From assembly GCF_019222765.1 (NCBI RefSeq), contig NZ_CP078145.1, positions 1,674,001-1,738,000 of the forward strand: 64,000 nucleotides of DNA. The letters are read 5' to 3'. The stretch comes from Nocardia iowensis. GTDB taxonomy: Bacteria > Actinomycetota > Actinomycetes > Mycobacteriales > Mycobacteriaceae. Below the pieces are notes generated by a model, which was not told the DNA's origin, made no database searches, and saw only the letters and a program-made list of their open reading frames with translations. Positions 17,392-26,352 of this stretch are shown piece after piece. Position numbers and translations under genes: made by a program. The number at the start of each line of letters is the position of its first letter. Position 1 is the first letter of the stretch.

Positions 17392-18189
17392 ATGACCACG
17401 AGCACACACGACACCGTGATGGTCCGTCCGCAGCCTGGTGGCTGGGCCACCCTGCTCATCGACAATCCGCCCATCAACCTGCTCGACGACCGCGTCTACC
17501 GGGAGCTGGCAGATGCCCTCGACCAACTCGTGCTGGACCCCGAGACGCGGGTTGTCGTGCTGGAGTCCGCGGACCCGGACTTCTTCTCGGCGCATTTCGC
17601 CGTCGACCTCCCGCCCGAGAGTCAGCAGGAACTCGCGGGCACCTACTCGCGGATCATCGCCGCCCTGCAATCGCCCGATCTGGTGAGCATCGCCAAGATC
17701 CGCGGCCGTGCGCGCGGCGGCGGGCACGAGCTCACCCTGCTGTGCGATATGCGCTTCGCCTCGGCCGACTCCACCGTGATCGGTCAACCCGAGGTCACGA
17801 ACGGACTGATTCCCGGCGGCGGCGCGCTTCAACTGCTTCCGCTACTGATCGGCCGGGCCCGCGCGCTCGAGCTCATGCTGAGCGGACGCAATATCGACGG
17901 CAGCACCGCCGAGCGCTACGGCGTGGTGAATCGCGCGCTGCCCGACGGCGAACTCGATGACTACGTCGCCGAATTGGCGGCGCGAATCGCCGGGCACTAT
18001 CCCACCGCGCTGGCCGAGATCAAGAAGGCGGTCAATCGCCGCCACCTGCCGCCAGCGGCCGAATTCGCCACGGACATCAAGGTTTTCGAGCATCTGCTCA
18101 ACGCGCCCGAGGTTCGCGCGATGATCGACGCCAGGCTCGCGGAGGGACTGCAGACCAGGGGACCGCTCGAATACGGCCTCGGCGACTAG
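17392..18189 (+). CDS. Enoyl-CoA hydratase/isomerase (crotonase) family protein
   Basis: A 265-residue crotonase-fold protein. The oxyanion-hole region IRGRARGGGHELTLLCDMRFA contains a Glu at the position of Glu144 of rat enoyl-CoA hydratase, and PEVTNGLIPGGGALQLLP keeps the Glu164-type residue, so hydratase activity is plausible. The first oxyanion segment (FFSAHFAVDL) is less standard than the usual FxAGxD. It is divergent from a TetR gene and carries that regulator's operator in front of its start, so it is probably induced by an acyl-CoA or xenobiotic. Start at 17392 after cggaggttcgacc. Confidence 0.9.
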   Translation: MTTSTHDTVMVRPQPGGWATLLIDNPPINLLDDRVYRELADALDQLVLDPETRVVVLESADPDFFSAHFAVDLPPESQQELAGTYSRIIAALQSPDLVSIAKIRGRARGGGHELTLLCDMRFASADSTVIGQPEVTNGLIPGGGALQLLPLLIGRARALELMLSGRNIDGSTAERYGVVNRALPDGELDDYVAELAARIAGHYPTALAEIKKAVNRRHLPPAAEFATDIKVFEHLLNAPEVRAMIDARLAEGLQTRGPLEYGLGD

Positions 18190-18213
18190 AGCCTGTCTCG
18201 GGTGCGGCGGTAC

Positions 18214-18924
18214 CTATGCGGGCGGCCGCACATCAAGCAGTTGTTCGAAGAATCCGCCGATGTTGTTCGCCCGGTCCACCAGGTGGATCTCCAGAATCCA
18301 ATGGCAGACACGGCCTTTGGGGTCGAGGCGGCGCATCGGCGTGGTCGATCCCTTGGCGACGTACGAGGTGAGTTCGGTGCCGGAGATCTGCTTGTGCGGG
18401 AATTCACCGACCAGATGTCCGGCGATCGCGGCGGTGAATTCCCACCCCTGTTCGGCCGCCCGCTCGGCGACCCAGGTGTAGAGCTGATCACCGGTGATGT
18501 CGGGATGGGCATCGAAGTAGGCACGTCCCTGCTCCCACAGCGGCTCCAGCGCATCCCGCAACGCCACCTTGGCCGGATCGTCGCCGAGCACATAGGTGCG
18601 GCCGAAATCGGCTTCCCATTCCGCGAAGATCGGCCCGAAGTCCAGGAAGCAGATGTCGTCCGCGCCGATGATCCGGTCCGGCGGGTTCGCACTGTACGGC
18701 TCGAGCGTGTTGATCCCGGACCGCACGATCCGCTTGTGCCAATACCGCCGCGTCCCGAACATCTCGTCGGCCAGGTCCCGCACCGCGTCGCTGACCTCGG
18801 CTTCGCGCGCTCCCGGTGCGATGATCCCACGGCCGACCACCTCGTCGAACAACGCGACCGCCTTGGCCTCAGCGGCCAGCAGCGCTGAAACACGTTCGGC
18901 CTCGGCCACATCCAGCGTCTCCAT
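18214..18924 (-). CDS. M24-family metallopeptidase (aminopeptidase P-like, short form)
   Basis: A 236-residue pita-bread-fold protein without the N-terminal domain of prolidases. Metal-ligand candidates are in order: Asp in FLDFGP, Asp in EADFGRT, His in IAGHLVG, Glu in LEIHLVD and a late Glu in GFFEQLL. The family removes N-terminal residues or cleaves Xaa-Pro, but short M24 proteins sometimes have other roles (for example creatinase-like). It stands alone and converges with the crotonase gene. Confidence 0.82.
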   Translation of the reverse strand: METLDVAEAERVSALLAAEAKAVALFDEVVGRGIIAPGAREAEVSDAVRDLADEMFGTRRYWHKRIVRSGINTLEPYSANPPDRIIGADDICFLDFGPIFAEWEADFGRTYVLGDDPAKVALRDALEPLWEQGRAYFDAHPDITGDQLYTWVAERAAEQGWEFTAAIAGHLVGEFPHKQISGTELTSYVAKGSTTPMRRLDPKGRVCHWILEIHLVDRANNIGGFFEQLLDVRPPA

Positions 18925-19038
18925 GAACCGACCCTAGATCATCCGGTCGCGTGGCTCGCAGCCGATCCGTCGCAGCGGGTTTCCCGCCGGATTCGCCGGG
19001 TAGGGCCACAGCAGAACGACCCCACACAAGAGGAAGGT

Positions 19039-19275
19039 ATGGCAATGGCCATCGATCAGGAGACCGGCGCGATCACGGGGACCAAGGACAAGGACTTCAA
19101 CCTCATCTGGTTCACCGAACAATGCCTGAGCAACGCGTTGAAGATGGAGATCTATGCCCAGGATGCCGAACGCGCGGGTGACACCGAGCTCGGTGAGTTC
19201 TTCCGGCGCGCACAGCACGAGAGCCAGAAGGGCGGAGAACAGGGCAAGGCACTGCTCGCCAAGCGATTGGGCTGA
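19039..19275 (+). CDS. Small conserved helical protein, rubrerythrin-like half
   Basis: A 78-residue acidic, mostly helical protein: EQCLSNALKMEIYAQDAERAGDTELGEFFRRAQ then HESQKGGEQ. The spacing of ExxY and FFRRAQHE resembles the helix pairs of rubrerythrin/ferritin-like proteins, but the full four-helix metal site is not present in one chain. It may dimerise, or have no metal. It starts after agaggaaggt. The Cys-rich small gene follows 32 bp later on the same strand, suggesting a two-gene unit. Function not known. Confidence 0.75.
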   Translation: MAMAIDQETGAITGTKDKDFNLIWFTEQCLSNALKMEIYAQDAERAGDTELGEFFRRAQHESQKGGEQGKALLAKRLG

Positions 19276-19307
19276 TACTCCACCGACACAGAACGGACGT
19301 GATCCCC

Positions 19308-19541
19308 ATGGCCACCTGCGACACCTGCGGAAACGAATACGACAAAACCTTCACGGTCACCCGCGACGGCATCTCGTCGACGTTCGACAGCTTCGAATGC
19401 GCCGCCTCCGCGCTCGCCCCGGACTGCGCGCATTGCGGCTGCCGCATCCTGGGCCACGGGATAGAGGCCGAACACCACATCTTCTGCTGCGCCCACTGCG
19501 CCCGTAAGGCCGGTCACCTCGCAGTAGTCGATCACGTCTGA
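19308..19541 (+). CDS. Small Cys-rich zinc-ribbon/metallothionein-like protein
   Basis: A 77-residue protein with nine Cys: CDTCGNEYDK at the start, a central FECAASALAPDCAHCGCRI, and CCAHCARKAGH near the end. The CxxC and HCGC patterns are those of small actinobacterial zinc-ribbon proteins sometimes labelled metallothionein-like. It probably binds zinc or another thiophilic metal. The ATG at 19308 is preferred over a GTG three codons earlier. It follows the rubrerythrin-like small gene and is followed by a strong hairpin. Confidence 0.8.
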   Translation: MATCDTCGNEYDKTFTVTRDGISSTFDSFECAASALAPDCAHCGCRILGHGIEAEHHIFCCAHCARKAGHLAVVDHV

Positions 19542-19577
19542 CCCCGCCGAGCCCGGCCGCATCCGACCGGAAAAAAT

Positions 19578-19612
19578 GTGCTCCTGAAGCAGGCCCCCTG
19601 CCTCAGGAGCAC
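19578..19612. terminator. Hairpin terminator after the small metal-protein pair
   Basis: GTGCTCCTGA pairs perfectly with TCAGGAGCAC, and the inner GCAGG/CCTGC extends the stem around a short C-rich loop. It lies 36 bp past the Cys-rich gene's stop. A run of six A precedes it, giving a T tract only in the minus direction, so it may act on both strands. Confidence 0.75.
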
Positions 19613-19653
19613 GTTCTGTGCGCCGAGTCCGCCGCACCGGGAGAATTCGCGGT

Positions 19654-20406
19654 ATGCCGGGGTTGACGAACAGGTTGGTCGGAGCCGAGATCTTTACCGG
19701 CGGGGAACAGCCGGTGATCTCTACAGGGGATGGCTTGGCGCTGCGGCCGTGGGCGGTCGGTGATGCGCCCGTGGTTTTCGAGGCGTTCAGCGATCCCTTG
19801 ATCCAGCGGTGGCATGCCCGCAGTGCGGGGTCCGTCGCCGAGGTGCGGGGCTGGATCGAAGGGTGGGCGCGGATGTGGCGTACCGGCGCCGGTGCCAATT
19901 GGGCGGTTGCCGATGTGCGCACCGGGCGGCTGGTCGGCCGCGCCTCGTTGAAGAACATCCATTTGGACGGCGGACAGGCTGAGGTCGCCTATTGGACGAC
20001 GCCCGCCGCCCGGGGCCGGGCCGTCGCGCCTCGCGCGGTCGCCGCGCTGACGACGTGGGCTTTCGACGTGGGATTTCACCGGCTCGAGCTGACCCACTCG
20101 GTGGCGAACCAGCCGTCGTGCCGGGTGGCCGCCAAGACCGGTTACGCCCTGGAGGGAACCATGCGCAGCGCGGGGCTGCACTTCGACGGCTGGCATGACA
20201 TGCATCTGCATGCTCGCATCGCGGGCGGGTATGCGGTGGGCATGAGTGGACCCGAGAAGGATCGGACGACGGCGGAAGTGCAGGAGCAAGAGGCGGACTT
20301 TGCGGACGAGCATTCGAAGCCGACGCATGCCGAGGAGCATCCCAAGGGGGCCGAGCTCGAAACCGACGAGTCGACCCCGGACGGTCACGCCGGGATGGAT
20401 GCCTAG
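19654..20406 (+). CDS. GNAT-family N-acetyltransferase (RimJ/RimL type) with acidic tail
   Basis: A 250-residue protein. Residues about 20-190 form a RimJ/RimL-like GNAT domain: LALRPWAVGDAPVVFEAFSD, the acetyl-CoA strand VAYWTTPAARGRAVAPRAVAAL (a loosened Q/RxxGxG/A loop) and LELTHSVANQPSCRVAAKTGY. The last 50 residues are acidic, low-complexity and probably disordered. The ATG at 19654 with gggaga in front is preferred over a GTG at 19618 that abuts the terminator hairpin. Substrate unknown. It converges with the methyltransferase gene, overlapping by 4 nt. Confidence 0.85.
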   Translation: MPGLTNRLVGAEIFTGGEQPVISTGDGLALRPWAVGDAPVVFEAFSDPLIQRWHARSAGSVAEVRGWIEGWARMWRTGAGANWAVADVRTGRLVGRASLKNIHLDGGQAEVAYWTTPAARGRAVAPRAVAALTTWAFDVGFHRLELTHSVANQPSCRVAAKTGYALEGTMRSAGLHFDGWHDMHLHARIAGGYAVGMSGPEKDRTTAEVQEQEADFADEHSKPTHAEEHPKGAELETDESTPDGHAGMDA

Positions 20407-21068
20407 ATCCGGCGGATCCGGGCCAGCCACGCCACCACATCGACCGGGCCCGATTCGGGCATGCCCAGTTTCGCGGCCTCCTCGGCTACCGACTCGGTGA
20501 CCCGGCCGCGATACTTCGTGACCCGCAGGTCCTCCAGTTCCCAACCGTCGTCGAATGATTCGCGGATCACCGCATCGCTGATCCGCGGGCCGAACCCGGG
20601 CTCGGCATCCGAAAGGGCGAGCACATGGACCAGTCCGCCCGGCTTGCACAGTGCGTACAGGCTCCGCACGTAGGCGGCCAGGGCCTCGGGCTCGGTGCCG
20701 AAGACGTGGAACAGGGCGCTGTCCACGATGGTGTCGTAGGTGGGCACCGCATCGGGAGCTCGATCACCGAAGGCGAGCGCGTCGGCGACTTCGAATCGAG
20801 CGGCCGGAACCTGCTGCGCGGCAGCGTTTCCGCGAGCGAACTCGACGGCGCTGGATGACAGATCGATACCCAGCACGTCGTAACCCAGTTTCGTCAGCAA
20901 GATGGTGTGTTCGCCTGCCCCGCAACCGATGTCGAGCACGCGGCCACGAATCCAGCCGTCGCGCTCCAACTCTACGATCGCAGGCTGCGGTTCACCGATC
21001 ACCCACGGCGCGGTGTCGTTGTCATAAGCGGAATTCCAGATATCGGCAGGTCGAGTCATACGCCCCAT
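20403..21068 (-). CDS. Class I SAM-dependent methyltransferase
   Basis: A 221-residue methyltransferase. Motif I is VLDIGCGAGEHTILL, motif II has the acidic LGIDLSSSAVEFAR, and FEVADALAF is the third. The opening WNSAYDNDTAPWVIGEPQPAI resembles thiopurine/thiol S-methyltransferase-like proteins and small-molecule methylases; no product can be named. Start at 21068 or at 21059 three codons later. Single gene, converging with the GNAT gene. Confidence 0.88.
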   Translation of the reverse strand: MGRMTRPADIWNSAYDNDTAPWVIGEPQPAIVELERDGWIRGRVLDIGCGAGEHTILLTKLGYDVLGIDLSSSAVEFARGNAAAQQVPAARFEVADALAFGDRAPDAVPTYDTIVDSALFHVFGTEPEALAAYVRSLYALCKPGGLVHVLALSDAEPGFGPRISDAVIRESFDDGWELEDLRVTKYRGRVTESVAEEAAKLGMPESGPVDVVAWLARIRRI

Positions 21069-21145
21069 GGTTCACCCTGAACCGAGGTTGAGGTCAACCG
21101 TCGGCCGGGAAATTCCAACTGGACCACAGCTGACGCGCCGCCGCC

Positions 21146-21174
21146 CCGGCGAGCTCGCGGATCGAGCTCGCCGG
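21146..21174 (-). terminator. Terminator of the glpF-glpK-glpD operon
   Basis: A perfect 12-bp stem (CCGGCGAGCTCG with CGAGCTCGCCGG) and 5-nt loop starts 13 bp after the glpD stop. There is no T tract, as is usual for GC-rich actinobacterial terminators. Confidence 0.8.
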
Positions 21175-21186
21175 ACGGCACGAGAG

Positions 21187-22866
21187 TCAGGCGACGGCGA
21201 CCAAGCGGGCCGCGTTCGCGGACTCGTCGTCGGCGGCCTGGTTGGCGGCCAATTCGGCGTGCACCCGGTCGCTGTAGCGAGTGAGCTCGCGCTCGGCGTC
21301 CGCGGCATCCCAGCCGAGCCGCGACCCGATCAAGAAGGCCACCTCGGCGGCCGCGGCCAGACCGCGGTCCGGCGCCTCGATGGAGATGCGGGTCCGTCGG
21401 GTCAGCACGTCATCGAGATGCAGTGCGCCCTCATGGGTTACCGCGTACACGACCTCGGCGGCGAGGTACTCGTCGGCACCGGTCAGCGGCTTGGCCAGGT
21501 CCGGATCCACCGCGATCAGCTCGAACAGATCGTGCACGGCGGAGCCGTAGCGTCCGAGCAGGTGCTCGACGGTGGCCTTCGGCAGCCCGGCGCGCTGCGC
21601 CAGGCTGTCGAGATCGGCGGCCATCTCCTGGTAGCCGACCGCGCCCAGGATCGGCAGCTTATCGGTCACCGACGGCGCGACCGCGCGGCCGAGGCCGTGC
21701 ACCGCGGCGTCGACGACATCAGCGGCCATCACCCGGTAGGTGGTGTACTTGCCGCCCGCGATCACGAACAGACCCGGCACCGGTTCGGCCACCGCGTGTT
21801 CCCTGGACAGGGTGGCGGTGTCGCTGGACGCGCCGGACAGCAGCGGACGCAGCCCGGCATAGGTGCCGACGATGTCGTCGCGAGTCAGCGGATCGCGCAG
21901 CACCGCGTTGACGTGATCGAGGATATACTGCACATCGGCGTTGCTCGCGGACGGATGGTCCTTGTCCAGCGACCAATCCGTGTCGGTGGTGCCGATGATC
22001 CAGTGCTGGTGCCACGGGATCACGAACAGCACGCTCTTCTCGGTGCGCATGATCAGCCCGGTGTCCAGGTCGAGTCGCTCGCGCGGCACCAGGATGTGCA
22101 CGCCCTTGGAAGTCCGCACGTGGAACGGGAATTCGACGCCGGTCATCTTGTTCATCTCGTCGGTCCACACGCCGGTCGCACTGATCACCCGGCGCGCCCG
22201 CACGGTGAATTCGCGGCCGGTCTCCAGATCGGTGACGTGCGCGCCGATTACCCGCTCGCCGTCCCGCAGCAGCCCGGTGACCTTGGTGCGGGTGAGCACC
22301 GTCGCGCCGTGCTGGGCCGCGGTGCGGGCGATCATCATGGTGTGCCGCGCGTCGTCGACCTGCGCGTCGAAGTAGCGGATGGCGCCGGTCATCGAGTCCG
22401 GCCGCAGCGCGGGCGCCAATTCCAGTGCGCGCGTGCGTGTGAGGTGCCGGTGCATGGGCAGTGCCCTGGCCCCACCGATCGTGTCGTACAGGGCGACACC
22501 CGCGCCGATGTAGGCCCGTTCCCACACCCGGTGCTGCAGCGGCAACAGGAACGACACCGGGCGCACCAGGTGCGGCGCCAGCTTGTTCAGCAGCAGGCCG
22601 CGTTCCTTCAATGCCTCACGCACCAGCCAGAAGTCGAGCTGTTCGAGGTAGCGCAACCCGCCATGGATGAGCTTGCTGGATCGGCTCGATGTCCCCGCCG
22701 CGAAGTCCCTGGCTTCCACCAGGGTGACGCTCAGGCCGCGCGACGCGGCGTCGAGCGCCGCGCCCGCGCCGACCACGCCGCCGCCGATCACCAGCACATC
22801 GATCTCGTTGTCGCCCAGCGCGTTCACGGCGTTGGCGCGGTAGATCGGATCTAATCGTGCGGACAT
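21187..22866 (-). CDS. glpD: Glycerol-3-phosphate dehydrogenase (FAD, quinone-linked)
   Basis: A 559-residue flavoprotein that oxidises glycerol 3-phosphate to dihydroxyacetone phosphate at the membrane. The FAD loop is VLVIGGGVVGAGAALDAASRG, and SSRSSKLIHGGLRYLEQLDF and IIGTTDTDWSLDKDHP are GlpD hallmarks. The C-terminal cap domain (from about residue 400) is complete. The frame is open further upstream, but MSARLDPIYRAN at 22866 has an excellent GAAGGAG site. It is the last gene of glpF-glpK-glpD, 52 bp after glpK, and is followed by a terminator. Confidence 0.97.
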   Translation of the reverse strand: MSARLDPIYRANAVNALGDNEIDVLVIGGGVVGAGAALDAASRGLSVTLVEARDFAAGTSSRSSKLIHGGLRYLEQLDFWLVREALKERGLLLNKLAPHLVRPVSFLLPLQHRVWERAYIGAGVALYDTIGGARALPMHRHLTRTRALELAPALRPDSMTGAIRYFDAQVDDARHTMMIARTAAQHGATVLTRTKVTGLLRDGERVIGAHVTDLETGREFTVRARRVISATGVWTDEMNKMTGVEFPFHVRTSKGVHILVPRERLDLDTGLIMRTEKSVLFVIPWHQHWIIGTTDTDWSLDKDHPSASNADVQYILDHVNAVLRDPLTRDDIVGTYAGLRPLLSGASSDTATLSREHAVAEPVPGLFVIAGGKYTTYRVMAADVVDAAVHGLGRAVAPSVTDKLPILGAVGYQEMAADLDSLAQRAGLPKATVEHLLGRYGSAVHDLFELIAVDPDLAKPLTGADEYLAAEVVYAVTHEGALHLDDVLTRRTRISIEAPDRGLAAAAEVAFLIGSRLGWDAADAERELTRYSDRVHAELAANQAADDESANAARLVAVA

Positions 22867-22918
22867 CAATTTTCTCCTTCGTTCTGAAATAGGCGCAAGC
22901 TCAGTGCGATTCGCCGAT

Positions 22919-24439
22919 TTACTCGTCGACGTCGATCCAGTCGAGGGTGCGCGAGACGGCCGTCTTCCAGCGGGCGTAGCCGCGTTCGCGCCGCTCCTCG
23001 GTTCCGGTGGGGTGCCAGCGCTTGTCTTCGTGCCAGTTCTGTTCGAGTTCGTCTGTGCTGCTCCAGAATCCGACGGCCAGGCCCGCCGCATAGGCGGCAC
23101 CGAGCGCGGTGGTCTCCGCGACCACCGGACGCGATACCGGCACGCCGAGGAAGTCGGCCTGTAACTGCATGCACAACTCGTTGGCGGTCACGCCGCCGTC
23201 CACCCGGAGCACGTCGAGGGTCACGCCGGAGTCGGCCTGCATCGCCTCGACGACGTCCCTGGTCTGGTAGCAGATGGATTCCAGCGTCGCCCGCGCCAGA
23301 TGGGCATTGGTGCTGTAGCGGGACAGTCCGACGATCGCGCCACGCGCGTCGGAACGCCAGTAGGGCGCGAAAAGCCCGGAGAACGCGGGCACGAAGTACA
23401 CGCCGCCGTTGTCCTCGACCTGCCTGGCCAGCGACTCACTTTGGGACGCACCGGAAATGATGCCCAGCTGGTCGCGCAGCCACTGCACGGCCGACCCGGT
23501 CACCGCGATCGAACCCTCCAGCGCGTACACCGGCTTCTCGTCGCCGAACTGGTAGGCGACCGTGGTGAGCAGTCCGTGCTGCGACCGCACGATCTCGTTA
23601 CCGGTGTTGAGCAGCAAGAAGTTTCCGGTGCCGTAGGTGTTCTTCGCCTCGCCGGGACGGAAGCACACCTGACCGACCGTCGCCGCCTGCTGATCACCGA
23701 GCACACCAGCCAGCGGTACCTCACCGCCGAATGGTCCGTCGGCCCGTGTCTTGCCATACAGCTCCGGATTCGACGAGGGTGCGATGGTGGGCAGCATCGC
23801 CCGAGGAATTCCGAAGATGGTCAGCAGTTCGTCGTCCCAGTCGGAGGTTTCCAGGTTCATCAGCATGGTGCGACTGGCATTGGTCGGATCGGTGACGTGC
23901 ACGCCGCCGTCGACCCCGCCGGTCAGATTCCACAGCAGCCAGCTGTCCGTGGTGCCGAAGATCGCCTCGCCCCGCTCGGCCGCCGCCGCGACGCCGGGCA
24001 CATTGTCCAGGATCCAGCGCAGCTTGCCGCCGGAAAAGTAAGTGGCAGGCGGCAATCCGGCCTTGTGCCGGATGGTGTCACCGTGGCCGGCCCGCTCGAG
24101 CTCGGCGGCGATGCGATCGGTGCGGGTGTCCTGCCAGACGATCGCGTTGCAGTACGGACGCCCGGTCCTGCGGTTCCACACCACGGTGGTTTCCCGCTGG
24201 TTGGTGACGCCGACGGCGGCGAGGTCGCTCGCGTCCAAATCGGCCTTGGTGAGCGTGCTCTGGATGACCGCCCTGGTGCGCTCCCAGATCTCGGTCGGGT
24301 CGTGCTCCACCCAGCCCGCGCGAGGCAGAATTTGCTGGTGCTCGAGCTGGTGACGGGCAACCTCGTTGCCGCTGTGATCGAACACCATGAAGCGCGTGCT
24401 CGTGGTGCCCTGGTCGATGGCGCCGACATACTGGCTCAT
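22919..24439 (-). CDS. glpK: Glycerol kinase
   Basis: A 506-residue FGGY kinase that makes glycerol 3-phosphate. It opens with the phosphate-1 motif [27 protein letters not shown], the substrate segment AIVWQDTRT and the FGGY-type signature [20 protein letters not shown] are all present. Middle gene of the glp operon: 41 bp after glpF, 52 bp before glpD. A second glycerol kinase gene lies at 26353-27882, clearly homologous but diverged, so this is a paralogous pair. Regulation is probably by the divergent IclR protein. Confidence 0.97.
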   Translation of the reverse strand: MSQYVGAIDQGTTSTRFMVFDHSGNEVARHQLEHQQILPRAGWVEHDPTEIWERTRAVIQSTLTKADLDASDLAAVGVTNQRETTVVWNRRTGRPYCNAIVWQDTRTDRIAAELERAGHGDTIRHKAGLPPATYFSGGKLRWILDNVPGVAAAAERGEAIFGTTDSWLLWNLTGGVDGGVHVTDPTNASRTMLMNLETSDWDDELLTIFGIPRAMLPTIAPSSNPELYGKTRADGPFGGEVPLAGVLGDQQAATVGQVCFRPGEAKNTYGTGNFLLLNTGNEIVRSQHGLLTTVAYQFGDEKPVYALEGSIAVTGSAVQWLRDQLGIISGASQSESLARQVEDNGGVYFVPAFSGLFAPYWRSDARGAIVGLSRYSTNAHLARATLESICYQTRDVVEAMQADSGVTLDVLRVDGGVTANELCMQLQADFLGVPVSRPVVAETTALGAAYAAGLAVGFWSSTDELEQNWHEDKRWHPTGTEERRERGYARWKTAVSRTLDWIDVDE

Positions 24440-24480
24440 CGTGGTCCTTTCGAGGAAAAACTACTGAGAGACAATGAGAT

Positions 24481-25302
24481 TCAGAAAAGGACCTGTGCGG
24501 CCAGCCCGGCGAGCACGCCGCCCGCCAACGGACCGACGATGGGCACCCAGGCATAGCTCCAGTCGGAACTCTTGCGACTGGGCCCAGGGGAAGCGGTGCG
24601 TTCGGGGATCTGTTCGGCCGAATAGCCGCCGACACCCGCGGGCTCCCGAACCGGTGCCGCGGCCACGCCCTTGCTGACCGGCAGCAGCGCGTGTGCGAGC
24701 CGAGGCCCGAGATCGCGCGCCGGGTTGATGGCATAGCCCGTCGGCCCACCGAGCGAAGCGCCGATACCGACGACGAGCAGCGCGGCGGCGAGCGGGCCGA
24801 GCCCGGTCGCGGTGTGACCGATGGACAGCAGCACCAGCACCAGGGCGAAGGTGGCGATCAGCTCGGTCGCGAAGTTCCAGCGCAGCCCGCGGATCGCGGG
24901 TCCGGTGGCGAAGACGCCCAGCTTCTTCGCGTCGTCGGTCTCCTCGTCGAAGTGCCGCTTGTAGGCCACATAGGCGAGATTCGCGCCGACGAACGCGCCG
25001 ACCAGCTGTCCCGTGATGTACGCGATCGTGGCGGAGGCCGTGATGTCGATGCCGGGTGCGTACTGGTCCGCTCCGCTGGCCAGGACACCGATGGTGTACG
25101 CGGGATTGAGGTGGCCGCCGGTCTTGTAGGCGACATACACCCCGGCCATCACGCCGAGGCCCCACCCCATATTGATCAGCAGCCAGCCGCCGTTGAATCC
25201 CTTGGATTTGGTCAGCAACGCATTTGCCACCACGCCGACACCGAGTAGCACCAGCATCGCCGTGCCGAGTGCTTCGCTCAGGAAAATCGAGCCGAAGTTC
25301 AC
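24481..25302 (-). CDS. glpF: Glycerol uptake facilitator (aquaglyceroporin)
   Basis: A 273-residue MIP channel with six hydrophobic helices. Both NPA boxes are intact: GGHLNPAYTIG and GYAINPARDLGPR; the Asp after the second NPAR is the mark of glycerol facilitators rather than water channels. The C-terminal loop between helices 5 and 6 is enlarged (about 45 residues, GVAAAPVREPAGVGG...). The start is a GTG with GGAGG upstream. First gene of the glp operon; two IclR-type dyads lie in the region before it. Confidence 0.95.
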   Translation of the reverse strand: MNFGSIFLSEALGTAMLVLLGVGVVANALLTKSKGFNGGWLLINMGWGLGVMAGVYVAYKTGGHLNPAYTIGVLASGADQYAPGIDITASATIAYITGQLVGAFVGANLAYVAYKRHFDEETDDAKKLGVFATGPAIRGLRWNFATELIATFALVLVLLSIGHTATGLGPLAAALLVVGIGASLGGPTGYAINPARDLGPRLAHALLPVSKGVAAAPVREPAGVGGYSAEQIPERTASPGPSRKSSDWSYAWVPIVGPLAGGVLAGLAAQVLF

Positions 25303-25391
25303 CGTTGAGCCTCCGTTCGCCCTGCCGGGCGCGGACGCGACCCTGCGAAAATCGACGTTACGACGGGATCGCGGGACCGGACATAGCGCCC

Positions 25392-25408
25392 GTTCGACAA
25401 TGCTGAAC
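25392..25408. promoter_or_regulatory. Candidate GlpR/IclR operator 1 (glpF side)
   Basis: GTTCGACAATGCTGAAC is an imperfect dyad closely related to the perfect site at 25520. It lies 90 bp before glpF. Two copies of one motif between glpF and the divergent iclR gene suggest control of both. Confidence 0.6.
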
Positions 25409-25519
25409 GGTGGGGGTGGTTGTGCCGAGCCGCTGCCGCTACTGTCAGGCGCCCGAGGGGGTTGACATGACGCACGTCACACCGGCGCGCCGGGTGCGTC
25501 GCCTGCCGTTCACCGCATG

Positions 25520-25534
25520 TTCGACATTGTCGAA
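25520..25534. promoter_or_regulatory. Candidate GlpR/IclR operator 2 (iclR side)
   Basis: TTCGACA-T-TGTCGAA is a perfect 7-1-7 inverted repeat 22 bp before the iclR start, well placed for autoregulation. Confidence 0.65.
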
Positions 25535-25556
25535 TCGAGAGATTAGGTTTCGGTGC

Positions 25557-26321
25557 ATGCCCGGTCCGATCCAATCGATCGAACGAGCGGCGGCCATCCT
25601 GCGGCTGCTGGCCCGCGGCACCGGTCGGCTCGGCGTCGGCGAGATCGCCGGCGCGCTCGGCCTCGCCAAACCCACCGCGCACGGGATTCTGCGCACCTTG
25701 CAGGGCGTCGGCTTCGTCGAACAGGACCCGGCGACCGGCAAGTACCAGCTCGGTGCGGCCCTGGTACACCTCGGCACCAGTTACCTCGATGCCAACGAGC
25801 TGCGTTCCCGCGCGATCAACTGGGCCGACGCGCTCGCCGCGCGCACGGGCGAGTCGGTGCGCATCGGCGCCCCGGTGGACGGCAGCGTGGTGGTGGTCCA
25901 CCACGTCTTCCGGCCGGACAACACCGAACAGGCGTTGGAGCTCGGTGAACTGCTGCCGCCGCACGCCACCGCGCTCGGCAAGGTCCTGCTGGCCTACGAC
26001 GCGGAACTCGCGGCCACGGTGCGCCGTGGCGACCTGATCTCGCTCACCCGCCGCACCATCGTCGACCGGGCCGCCCTCAATCGAGCCCTTACCGCCGTCC
26101 GGCAGGCGGGCTGGGCCGGGGACACCGAGGAATTCCGGCCCGGCGAAGCGGGCATCGCGGCGCCCATCCGCGCGCACGGCGGACTTGTGGTGGGCGCCAT
26201 CGGGATCAGCGGCCCGGTCGACCGGCTGTGCGACCCGCAATTGCGGCACCGGCAGGCGCTGGTCGGCCATGTGCGCGACGCCGCGCACGCGGTGTCCCGG
26301 GATCTCGGCGCCGGACACTGA
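25557..26321 (+). CDS. IclR-family regulator of the glycerol genes
   Basis: A 254-residue IclR protein. Winged HTH at about residues 5-65 (SIERAAAILRLLARG, VGEIAGALGLAKPTAHGILRTLQ), then the effector-binding domain from about 75 (LGELLPPHATALGKVLLAY, GVAAPI-like GIAAPIRAHGG). It is divergent from glpF-glpK-glpD and 31 bp before a second glycerol kinase gene, the same setting as GylR of Streptomyces. It most likely controls glycerol use in response to glycerol or glycerol 3-phosphate. The ATG at 25557 keeps the perfect dyad outside the gene. Confidence 0.92.
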   Translation: MPGPIQSIERAAAILRLLARGTGRLGVGEIAGALGLAKPTAHGILRTLQGVGFVEQDPATGKYQLGAALVHLGTSYLDANELRSRAINWADALAARTGESVRIGAPVDGSVVVVHHVFRPDNTEQALELGELLPPHATALGKVLLAYDAELAATVRRGDLISLTRRTIVDRAALNRALTAVRQAGWAGDTEEFRPGEAGIAAPIRAHGGLVVGAIGISGPVDRLCDPQLRHRQALVGHVRDAAHAVSRDLGAGH

Positions 26322-26352
26322 ACACATCCATTCGTCGTAGGAGAGGACGCGG

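Noticed and set aside
21067..22854. A 595-codon open frame on the plus strand opposite glpD
   Set aside because: It is antisense to a certain glpD gene; the long opening comes from high GC, and its residues are Gly/Arg/His-rich without any family motif.
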